Translations under genes and position numbers: made by a program
Source: Asterionellopsis glacialis
Lineage: Eukaryota > Bacillariophyta > Plagiogrammaphyceae > Rhaphoneidales > Asterionellopsidaceae
Assembly: GCA_014885115.2 (NCBI GenBank)
Contig: WKLE02000009.1
Span: 1 to 15,659 of the forward strand
Direction: 5' to 3'
Length of the DNA stretch: 15,659 nt
Notes under the pieces: generated by a model
The model's database searches: none
Told to the model about the DNA's origin: nothing
What the model saw: the letters and a program-made list of their open reading frames with translations, nothing else
Shown here: in pieces, positions 8,693 to 15,659 of the stretch
Numbering within the stretch: position 1 is the first letter of the stretch
Layout: each line of letters begins with the position of its first letter

Positions 8693-9450
8693 GGTTGTAA
8701 TTATTTTTGTGTTAATAGTTTATGCTTTTGCACGGAGGAAGAAAACAGAAATATTTAAAAGTAGTTTAGTGTTCGGGAAAAGAGATATTGAAAAACAGTC
8801 CTCTTGGGCACACACGATGTTTTGCATAGCTTTTTGATGGAAAACTTTCTCATTTGCTTTCCCACAAAGAACAATCCCAGGGAGACATCAAATAATAAAA
8901 GATCACTATGTATGAGGCACTGTGGATTTCTACGGTGACAACCCTTCCCATTTTTTCCCAAGTCCCAGCTAAAAATGCTCGTACATGGTAAGGCGACTTT
9001 TGGAATTTCTCAACAAAGTAAATCACGAAAAGGAGTGGCAAGAATTTTTAGAGGGGTATGAGAAAACCTTAACTAACCCAAACCCTAAATATTTATTTTT
9101 GAAATTCGCCCCTCTTTCTTCTTTGATCTATTGCCCTCTCCTTTTTGGCCAAACATTTCACACTCTCTACCGTACCAGGTACTTGAATACTGTAGTCCTA
9201 ATCGTTTGTCGCCTGTCACGCTTCAAGCTTGTAGTCCTCTCTAAAGTATACAATCTTGGCATTTTCCATGTCGGGTTGTGAACTACATAGCCATCTGTAA
9301 CGAGAACGCGGTACGGTAGACCGACAACGGGACTAAACTCTCTAAACTGCAAGAGTCTCCGATTATTGACAGACTGCATCATCCTTGCAATTTATCACAA
9401 ATTGACTTGAATGGTAGAGTGGGTGGTGGCATTCTATCGTGCTTATCAGA
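8693..9450. promoter_or_regulatory. Divergent promoter region between the signal-peptide gene and the K+ channel gene
   Basis: This 758-bp spacer lies between two divergent start codons (8692 minus, 9451 plus), so it must hold both promoters unless they lie within genes. It contains a palindrome-family motif, GTACCAGGTAC, at 9172-9182. Open frames at 8631-8837 and 8985-9281 (plus) show no domain and were rejected. No clear TATA element could be assigned. Confidence 0.45.
9172..9182. repeat. GTACCAGGTAC motif, inverted twin of the motif at 14001-14011
   Basis: This 11-mer is the exact reverse complement of GTACCTGGTAC at 14001-14011 and matches part of the spacer motifs near 3717, 3846 and 4068. 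It lies in the divergent promoter region of the K+ channel gene. Confidence 0.5.
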
Positions 9451-12400
9451 ATGAGTGAAACAAAGGGAGCATCATTGCAAATTCCAAACAAGAAAGAGAA
9501 TGGCAAGGAAAGAAATGTAAGTGCGACTGTTTCTGAACACGAGGATCTCTCATCTCATGACAAACAAGTCCTTGAAAGCAGTCCCAAAAGCCTAACGACC
9601 GGAGATAATGGAGACAATACAAGTCATGACGAAGCTGCTAGCGATATGAATGAAAAAGATAACAGGCCTGGTGAACATGAAGATGACGACAATTGTCTTG
9701 ACACCAATGACACGTATGAAGTTACGCCTAAAAACCCAAATCCAAACCCACCTCAAGTCAAGAGAAAAATAGTACCACCCCCTACTTTATTAACTCCAAA
9801 TCTTCCGGGAAGTGTACCCACTGGTGACGAAAGAAAGGAGATGGGGGGTAGTGGAGACAATACAAATCATGATGAAGCTGCTGGTGGCGATATGAGTAAG
9901 GATGACAACAGGCATGGCGCGAATGAAGGTGGTGGCAATTGTCTTGACACCGAGAACAAATACGAAGTGACGCCTAAAACGCCAAGCCAACCTCAAGTTA
10001 AGATAAAAAAATTACAACCTCCTACTTTATTAACTCCGGATCTTCCGGGAAAAGCAATTGTTGATGACCGCATACAGAAGATAACGCCACGCCTTCCACC
10101 ACTTCCACCACCGCTAGCTCAAAAAAATGAGAAAACTGCAAAGTCTGACGAGAACGATGACAATCATAGAAATGATGGTGTACCACTGAACCAAAATGGT
10201 TCGGAATCGCCTGGACAGTCACAACAGACAGATCCCGAAACAAAATCTAGTGCGAATGTTCCTGCTCGCATGTCGCCAATATCCAAAGTTGCGGCAAATT
10301 TAATAGCTCGAAAGGCAGAAGAAGCAGAGATATTTGAGGATGAACCATTGGAAGATGTTGATATTGAAAAAACTAGAAAAAAAATTGCAGGAAGAGTAAG
10401 ACAACACAAGATCAAACGAGACAAAGATAAACGAAGCTTTGAAAATGATGTGGCAATGCTCAAAACAGATAATAGTGATGGTGTCGTTTCTGAGCCCATC
10501 TGGTATAATAATAAGGTCGAGAACAATACCAATACCAACAACCTCAAGACCCCAGCAAATATGAACGCAACAGGGGCGGCTATTCTTAGTAGTGGAGACA
10601 TTGAAATCTGGGGTAAACTCGATGAAGAATACGAAAAAGCTCTAGAGGAAAGAGATATTGGGTATAAAGCGAGGTATACTTCCGTCCGACAAGCTGCGGG
10701 GCTTGCAGTTTTGGGAATGATCTTCTATCTCACCGTGGGCACAACTTTTACACTGAGAAATACAGAGTGGGAATTCCATGAGGCCCTATTCTTTTCCATT
10801 TATACCATTACAACTGCGGGGTATGGAAACTACGATATGCCCCGATCTACACCATTTCAACTATTTACCATTGTCTATATGTTTGTTGGTATTGCGTTGT
10901 TGACGATTATGGTAGCACAGGTATACCAATTTCTGGCTCTTGAAGCGACAAGAGCACAGCATGCGCGGGAAAAAACAGATTTGTCGCGACAGGCTAGCAG
11001 AATAATGGATAGTAATGATTCTCTCCGAGGGAATCGAGATGCAGCGAGACTGGCTAGTAGAAGGACTACTGGAATCTTAGACCGCTTTCACTTATCCGAT
11101 TCTCCTGAAAGTCCTATTGGGATCTTTGTGGATCGAATTGTCAAATTCATCAAGAATTGCAAACGCTTTTTTAGAGATACTGAGATTGGACGTAGTATCT
11201 CGGTTGTATTTCCATTTGCAGGGCTCATCACCATTGGTGCAATCGTGGTAGGCCCTATAGAAGGTTGGACTGTGATCGAGGCATTGTATTTTTCGGCCGT
11301 TTCCCTCACAACCGGTATGTCATTGTCGAATTGAACGTTTGTATGAGATACATCCCATCTGGTTGCTGTTTGAATTCATAAATTGCTTTTCTTCGTTTGG
11401 AAATCTTCTTGTCTATTTTACTTTTTGTAGTGGGATACGGGAATTACGTACCTGAAAAGAAGGCTAGTATCTGGTTTTGCATCCTTTGGCTGCCTTTCAG
11501 CGTTGGTTTTATGAGTCTCTTTCTAGGGAACGTTGCCGCCTTTTACATTCGTTTAAGTGACAAAAATATTCGAAGAATTGAAAGATCGTTAAGACTGGTT
11601 TTAGAGAGAGAGAAAGAGTACAAGAAAAAAGACATCGAGGAAGCTCGAAAGCGGGCGTTTCGAGGTCAAGAACAGGCAGAGCGTGGTGTTGGCAGTGATG
11701 ATGGTGATATCCAAATGAAGGAATCGTCTATGTCGCCTTCCAGGCGTCCAGCTGGCGCAAGAAGTAGAGGGCCACGACAAGGGTTTGATTTTCTGCCAGA
11801 AGAAGAAGACATAGAAGACAGTGACGAAGGTGAAGATTCAGCAAATAATTTCCATTTCGGTTTATCGGGATCACCACGCAGTAAAAGCAGCTATGGTCTC
11901 AAGCATCGGGAGCTAGTTCTTGCCAAGAGTCAGTTTCACTCAAACGAAGATTCTAATAATCTGGACCCATCAAGTGGTCCCACTCTGCAAACCATGCAAG
12001 ACGTGATTCGTACAGTTAAAAAAAATCTTATGGAAGGAGAGGATGACTTTGATACACCAGAGGCTCGATTCATGAGTTTGAGGAGGAATCAGAGCACTGT
12101 TCCAGTTGATTACTTCAGACGAAAGTCAATGTTGGGGACACCTCAGTTAACAAACAGACCTTCTTTTGCTATGCGCGCCCTCGTCCAGGAACGCTTTGCA
12201 CTAATAATTGCAGCTGAGGTTGCAGGCTATCAGTCGCATATTGACATTCATGAAACTACTTTATCTGTAAATATTGATTCGCTAAATTCCACGGCAGACA
12301 AGTGGATGGTTCCGCGAAGAGCTCGAAAAGCTTTCCGCGAAGTGTGCTTCCAGGCGCTATACTTTGTCGGTGAGCGAGGACTTATCATCAAGGGAGCTGA

Positions 12401-12572
12401 GGTATTGTTCGAGCTAAGCCCAATAGAATTTCATGGCTTGTTTAGCCCACTGCTAGCTGCATTAGGCGACGCTGAGACCATGGACGCGTGGCTTGCAAGC
12501 ACTGAAGTACTTGCAGATGTGGACCTGCCGAAAGATCCGAGTCGGCAAAGTCCGGAAAAGAGCAGAAAATAG
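9451..12572 (+). CDS. Two-pore-domain potassium channel with long N-terminal extension (two exons, 1001 aa)
   Basis: Exon 1 is 9451-11314, the intron 11315-11430 (116 bp, GTATGT...TGTAG, phase 1), exon 2 11431-12572. An upstream in-frame GTG (9439) is not a plausible nuclear start, so ATG 9451 is used. Residues 1-400 are hydrophilic and probably cytosolic and disordered, with a duplicated 67-residue unit and a polyproline run (PPLPPPL, 216-222). The core has two M-P-M units: TM1 about 415-433, filter 1 TTAGYGN (454-460), TM2 about 469-494; TM3 about 583-600, filter 2 TTVGYGN (620-626), TM4 about 633-661. This is the tandem-pore K+ channel layout, selective for K+ and usually a dimer. No S4 voltage sensor is seen. 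After TM4 come a charged coiled-coil-like helix (about 670-705), an acidic linker and a C-terminal domain rich in hydrophobic residues that I do not recognise. No EF-hand, as in plant TPKs, was found. Plasma-membrane or organelle location is undecided. Confidence 0.9.
9610..10050 (+). repeat. Two tandem coding repeats (about 67 aa each) in the K+ channel N-terminus
   Basis: Unit 1 (9610-9810) and unit 2 (9853-10050) encode matching blocks starting GDNT-(S/N)-HDEAA and sharing NCLDT, YEVTPK, PQVK, PPTLLTP and (N/D)LPG; they are separated by a 14-residue linker. The period is about 240 bp. The acidic and Gly positions differ most, while the YEVTPK and PPTLLTP cores are kept. This looks like an internal duplication preserving short linear motifs, perhaps docking or phosphorylation sites (TP, inferred). 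Confidence 0.85.
11315..11430 (+). other. K+ channel intron splitting the second selectivity filter
   Basis: The donor GTATGT at 11315 follows ACC-G, and TGTAG ends at 11430 before TG-GGA-TAC-GGG. The junction completes the Val of TTVGYG. Without splicing the frame reads TTGMSLSN and stops at 11332-11334, so retention removes filter 2 and TM4. Confidence 0.9.
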
Positions 12573-12677
12573 TCTCTGAGACACGTTGCTCAGCCAAAAA
12601 CTTTGCAGGCTCAATTATTGCATCGATGATTTTTCCAACAACGACACGAATGACATCACTTGCTTGACAGGTTGTCT
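12573..12677. other. Short convergent 3' spacer (105 bp)
   Basis: The K+ channel (plus) and the S-acyltransferase (minus) genes end 105 bp apart in tail-to-tail orientation, so their 3' untranslated regions and polyadenylation signals probably overlap. No separate terminator-like structure was identified. Confidence 0.5.
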
Positions 12678-13862
12678 TCAAGGCATGATGCCCTCCTCCT
12701 TTTCCAGTTTAGTATATGGACAGCTGTCAGGTTCTCCTGAAACACTGACAGAATCAGCCTCTCGTTCCCGATCTTTTTGAAAACAATGAAAAGATGGCTC
12801 CCATTTGTACCCCAGAACTTTTTCCTTCATACCTTGAGGGAATTCTAGTGGTAACGGAATTAACCAATGTAATGCGATGCCGCTACTATTCCCACCAAAC
12901 ATTTCATTAAAGTCGTTTGCCACGTCTTCAAAATCTTGTTCCTTCGCTTTGCCAGCCAAAATTTTCTTTCGTGCAATCTTAGTTTTTCCTTGCCAAAAAA
13001 TGATGTAGATTTGGTCGATCAGCATTAACATAGTAAAGAGAAAAAAGAATGCATTTGAAACGTAAAGCAATCTAGCCGGGAGACGCCCAAGTTTATAACA
13101 CTTCCATGCATCTTGTCCCCGTCTACAGGGAAGTACTGCCATGAAAACAATCACCGCCGATGTGACACACGTAAGAAAGGTGTAAAATATGAACAGAGCA
13201 AAATATTTGTGATTCAAAGCTCCAATGGCATTTCCTACCCACGGACAAAAGTGATCCAACTTAACGATACACCGTCCAGTAACTGAGTCGTGATGCGCTC
13301 GGGGAGGCTTATAGTTTTTGCATGACGCACATATAATATAATCTTGTTTCCTTTTCGTAGACAACAGAGTTTCATGTTTCTGCATCGGCGCCCCGCCACC
13401 AATGATAGCATTTTCAAGCTTTTCCACAGTTTCATCCGAGAGGGTAGGAGTAGCCTTGTCCAATTTGGTAGATGCTTTGCTACTTGTATTTTGTGCGTTT
13501 GTTGGAACACCAGCTTCTAAATCCATTCCATTAGGTTTCGGACTTTCATATAATTCATAATCCAAAGGTTTTGCTCCCTTTGGTACTGCACCAGGATCAG
13601 TTGTCCAAGTCATGTAGTGAGACCAAAGTGCAAGAAAAGCACACGGAATGTACGCAAGAAAGTAGACCAAGGTAGACTCGATGGAATTTGGAACAAAAAT
13701 GACACCGAGACAAACTAACGAATAAATATGGACAAGAACAGAGAATGGTGCACACATCAATCCTGCTGCATGAAGACTGCGCCAGTGCTTGGCACGGAAT
13801 GTAGTTCCATACAACCCGTCGTAAATTTCCTTTTGGCCTCCAGAACGGTAGGATCTCGCCAT
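12678..13862 (-). CDS. DHHC-family protein S-acyltransferase with DHFC active site (394 aa, no intron)
   Basis: The family transfers long-chain acyl groups from acyl-CoA to Cys of target proteins at cytosolic membrane faces, via an acyl-enzyme on the last Cys of the D-H-H-C motif. Start context ACAATGG is strong. Order: TM1 and TM2 about 35-57 and 64-86, a TDPG element (88-91), a low-complexity cytosolic loop (about 95-175), the Cys-rich domain (178-219), TM3 about 220-244, TM4 about 264-290, then a C-terminal stretch NEMFGG...LHWLIPL (319-337) matching the NxxxxFG...W.LP tail of the family. The Cys-rich domain reads CASC (178-181), KPPRAHH (185-191), GRC (196-198), DHFCPWVGN (203-211). The Asp, first His and Cys are kept; the second His is Phe205. 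Positions normally Cys before and after the motif are Asp192, Thr195 and Ala212. The TTxE motif after TM4 is weak (TKIA, 294-297). Probably Golgi, ER or plasma membrane; substrates unknown. Confidence 0.9.
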   Translation of the reverse strand: MARSYRSGGQKEIYDGLYGTTFRAKHWRSLHAAGLMCAPFSVLVHIYSLVCLGVIFVPNSIESTLVYFLAYIPCAFLALWSHYMTWTTDPGAVPKGAKPLDYELYESPKPNGMDLEAGVPTNAQNTSSKASTKLDKATPTLSDETVEKLENAIIGGGAPMQKHETLLSTKRKQDYIICASCKNYKPPRAHHDSVTGRCIVKLDHFCPWVGNAIGALNHKYFALFIFYTFLTCVTSAVIVFMAVLPCRRGQDAWKCYKLGRLPARLLYVSNAFFFLFTMLMLIDQIYIIFWQGKTKIARKKILAGKAKEQDFEDVANDFNEMFGGNSSGIALHWLIPLPLEFPQGMKEKVLGYKWEPSFHCFQKDREREADSVSVSGEPDSCPYTKLEKEEGIMP

Positions 13863-14727
13863 TGTCTCGATGTTTTGTTTCTTTGAGAAGATGATCGTTA
13901 AAAGTGGGTGAAGTCGGAAGTTGGAAATCTAGTTTTCACTATAATATGATGGAAGCATACCCAAGAAAATGTCTTCAATACGTATTTTCCTTATACATAT
14001 GTACCTGGTACAATGTAACTCTAAAGTCAACTGCTGGTAGAAGTAGAGTGTTTTTTCGACAGTTTCTCGCCAAAACTGTGTAAGACTAGAAGACTAGGAC
14101 CTAACGGTCAAGAATCTTACTGTACTTGCACACTGACAGACAGACTGACAAACAGGATTGGTTTTTGAGGTTTCGAGGTTCGTTCTCAGGTTTGACGTCT
14201 GGTTTTGAGGTTCCGCCGCGCTGCGGCCCGCTCTAGTATTCTTCATTGGTGTATTTTTCGGGAATTGCTGATGGCGAAGCCCATGCAACAAATTCAGAAT
14301 GTGTCTCCCAAAGTCATCGTCGCAATGAGGACCGTGTTTCTCGTCATTACAGCCTCGTCTTCTTGTGGTGATGACACCTTACATGCATCAATGTCACCCA
14401 ATCCATGATTGGTCATTGCATTGCAGCATCTCTCTTATCACGGTTAAAGGCCTGGAGGAACAAAAAGGTGAGAAATCACTTTATCCATTTTCTTGTCTTT
14501 CTTTCCGTAGCCAGCTGCATCTTATGGAAGTTGATAGCATTATGTAACTCACCATGGTCTTTGTCTTGTCTTTAATATTTATTTAGCTATAGGTGAAAGG
14601 CAATGGTATTACCAATGGCCGTTTTGAAGGAAAAGAGATGCTTCACCTGATTATTTTCCGATAAAAAAACGTTTTGAACAAGAATGAAAAGTGACGCGGC
14701 ATCTTTTGGCACTTTTGGTACTGTTAC
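13863..14727. other. Spacer upstream of the S-acyltransferase gene
   Basis: About 865 bp with no supported gene; it should hold the S-acyltransferase promoter and the PARP 3' end. It contains the palindromic motif GTACCTGGTAC (14001-14011), a GACAGACAGACTGACA-type simple repeat near 14135-14150, and imperfect copies of GGTTTTGAGGTT (about 14160-14175 and 14200-14212). Open frames at 14205-14408 and 14365-14547 (plus) and 14094-14291 (minus) show no domain. A real short spliced gene in the relatively GC-rich part (14160-14400) cannot be excluded. Confidence 0.45.
14001..14011. repeat. GTACCTGGTAC motif upstream of the S-acyltransferase gene
   Basis: Near-palindromic 11-mer (10 of 11 positions symmetric), about 140 bp upstream of the S-acyltransferase start codon. 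It belongs to the dispersed spacer motif family seen elsewhere in the window. Confidence 0.5.
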
Positions 14728-15654
14728 TTAAGTTCTCCTGGGCTTTACTACGAGGATATATCTAGGCATAACTTGTTCCTTTCTGTATACAACAAATTCA
14801 GGTATATTTATACTTGCAAACGGAAACAACTTTGATGGCCTTGCCGTCAAAGAATCATATGATCGAGGGATAAACTCTTTATAGACGATAATACCCCAAC
14901 GAAAGTGGTGGCGCTTCTTCTCATACAAATCTCTCTGAGGGTTCACATCTTGTGCACACTTTACGATGCGGGATCTACCCATGAGGACATCACAAACAAG
15001 CAACAGTCGCTCATCACGATGAGGAGAACTGAACGCCAGTGATTTGAGTGGTGTTTCAGCGAAGTATATACCACCTCCAAAAGCTCCTGAATCACCAAGC
15101 TTAAAACCTTTGGAAACTATGGATTTTGCACTTGGGAAGGATGTGCCATGGAAAAGTAGCTGTGGCTCATATGGATGGCCTTTGCCGCGCAAATTCTCCT
15201 GGAATGTAGTATATTGTTCTTCCAGCAATGGTGCGTCGATTTTGTAAGCAGCTACAACCTCCATATGAGCTGGTCTTAAACGCCCTCGCATCGCTTTTCG
15301 GATTTCATTTAACTCATCTGATCCGACTGGCTGGTCTTCGACGTTGACCCAATAACTCGGTTTCCTAGAAAGATTGTGGTTAATGAAAGTTGCAACAATG
15401 GAGAGAGATAACATTGATACAAAACAAAGCTCATCCGTGAAGAGGGCGGTATTCCAGAGCTCTCGTAGCAATGCTCCAGAAACCATAAGAGTTGTTACTA
15501 CAGCAGCTGCGAGAGCATTCAATGCAATGTGTATGACAACATTGAGTCCTGTAAAGTCTTCCAGATAGTTTCTATCCTTATCATTCCATGAACGCAAAAT
15601 GAATGATACGCCTGTAAATGTAATATATGATAATCTGCGTATGTACTTGAACAT
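14728..15654 (-). CDS. PARP-like ADP-ribosyltransferase with N-terminal membrane segments (308 aa or longer)
   Basis: Residues about 125-305 form a PARP catalytic domain, which transfers ADP-ribose from NAD+ to proteins or other acceptors. The signature elements are LLFHGTS (166-172) with the NAD-binding His169, GAFGGGIYFAE (190-200) with Tyr197, and PEFVVYRKEQ (285-294) with Glu286 at the catalytic position, so the H-Y-E triad is intact. The last part (EFVVYRKEQVMPRYI) resembles the tankyrase-type end of the fold. The N-terminal part has hydrophobic segments at about 36-63 and 73-92, predicted to anchor the enzyme in a membrane as a hairpin, with the catalytic domain presumably on the cytosolic side. 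No zinc finger, WGR, macro or ankyrin domain is seen. The ATG is 5 bases from the window edge with no upstream in-frame stop visible, so the protein or a 5' exon may extend further. Mono- versus poly-ADP-ribosylation cannot be decided. Confidence 0.85.
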   Translation of the reverse strand: MFKYIRRLSYITFTGVSFILRSWNDKDRNYLEDFTGLNVVIHIALNALAAAVVTTLMVSGALLRELWNTALFTDELCFVSMLSLSIVATFINHNLSRKPSYWVNVEDQPVGSDELNEIRKAMRGRLRPAHMEVVAAYKIDAPLLEEQYTTFQENLRGKGHPYEPQLLFHGTSFPSAKSIVSKGFKLGDSGAFGGGIYFAETPLKSLAFSSPHRDERLLLVCDVLMGRSRIVKCAQDVNPQRDLYEKKRHHFRWGIIVYKEFIPRSYDSLTARPSKLFPFASINIPEFVVYRKEQVMPRYILVVKPRRT

Positions 15655-15659
15655 TCGCA

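Noticed and set aside
9062..9090. AACCCTAAA resembling a plant-type telomere repeat
   Set aside because: Only a single full unit is present, with no array.
8985..9281. 98-codon plus-strand frame in the divergent promoter region
   Set aside because: No domain and T-rich sequence; it contains a dispersed spacer motif and looks non-coding.
9439..9450. GTG as start of the K+ channel frame
   Set aside because: Nuclear genes start at ATG as a rule, and an in-frame ATG follows four codons later at 9451.
1604..13862. A co-operating gene cluster of LRR receptors, K+ channel, S-acyltransferase and PARP
   Set aside because: The genes lie on both strands with long spacers and separate promoters, and nothing in the sequence ties them into one pathway. 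Neighbourhood alone is weak evidence in this kind of genome.
14094..14547. Open frames on both strands in the moderately GC-rich spacer near 14200-14400
   Set aside because: Short, mutually overlapping, without domains. An intron-like GTGAG...TAG pair can be drawn, but nothing coding supports it.

Overview
The window reads as nuclear DNA of a photosynthetic stramenopile, most likely a pennate diatom. The signs are short GT-AG introns (82-116 bp), compact genes on both strands, moderately AT-rich spacers, and leucine-rich-repeat (LRR) membrane proteins with the 'ALRWLTDYD' cap motif, which I associate with diatom LRR families. The species cannot be fixed from this sequence alone. No rRNA, tRNA, CRISPR array, prophage or complete transposon was recognised.

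Layout, left to right. (1) 1-355, minus: 5' part of an unrecognised acidic protein running off the left edge. (2) 1604-3077, plus: LRR membrane protein A, two exons, 463 aa. (3) 4486-7215, plus: paralogous LRR membrane protein B, four exons, 811 aa. (4) 7524-7855, minus: decayed partial copy of the next gene. (5) 8148-8692, minus: small protein with a signal peptide, two exons, 142 aa. (6) 9451-12572, plus: two-pore-domain K+ channel, two exons, 1001 aa, with a long duplicated N-terminal extension. (7) 12678-13862, minus: DHHC-family S-acyltransferase with a DHFC active site. (8) 14728-15654, minus: PARP/ADP-ribosyltransferase with two N-terminal membrane segments. Three spacers of about 0.76-1.4 kb, a 1.25 kb leader and the region around the pseudogene hold no supported gene.

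The genes do not form an operon-like system. Most encode membrane or secreted proteins (two LRR proteins, a K+ channel, a membrane S-acyltransferase, a membrane-anchored PARP, one signal-peptide protein), but a shared pathway is only speculation.

The most notable points are: (a) the DHHC enzyme seems to have lost all four ligands of its second zinc site while keeping the first site and the catalytic Asp-His-Cys; (b) all six introns found are phase 1, and the four LRR introns fall at the same point of the 24-residue repeat, so that one exon is exactly one repeat; (c) the K+ channel intron cuts the second selectivity filter; (d) the PARP has an intact H-Y-E triad behind a membrane hairpin; (e) the small signal-peptide gene has a partial pseudogene copy beside it; (f) spacers share a GTACC(A/T)GGTAC palindromic motif.
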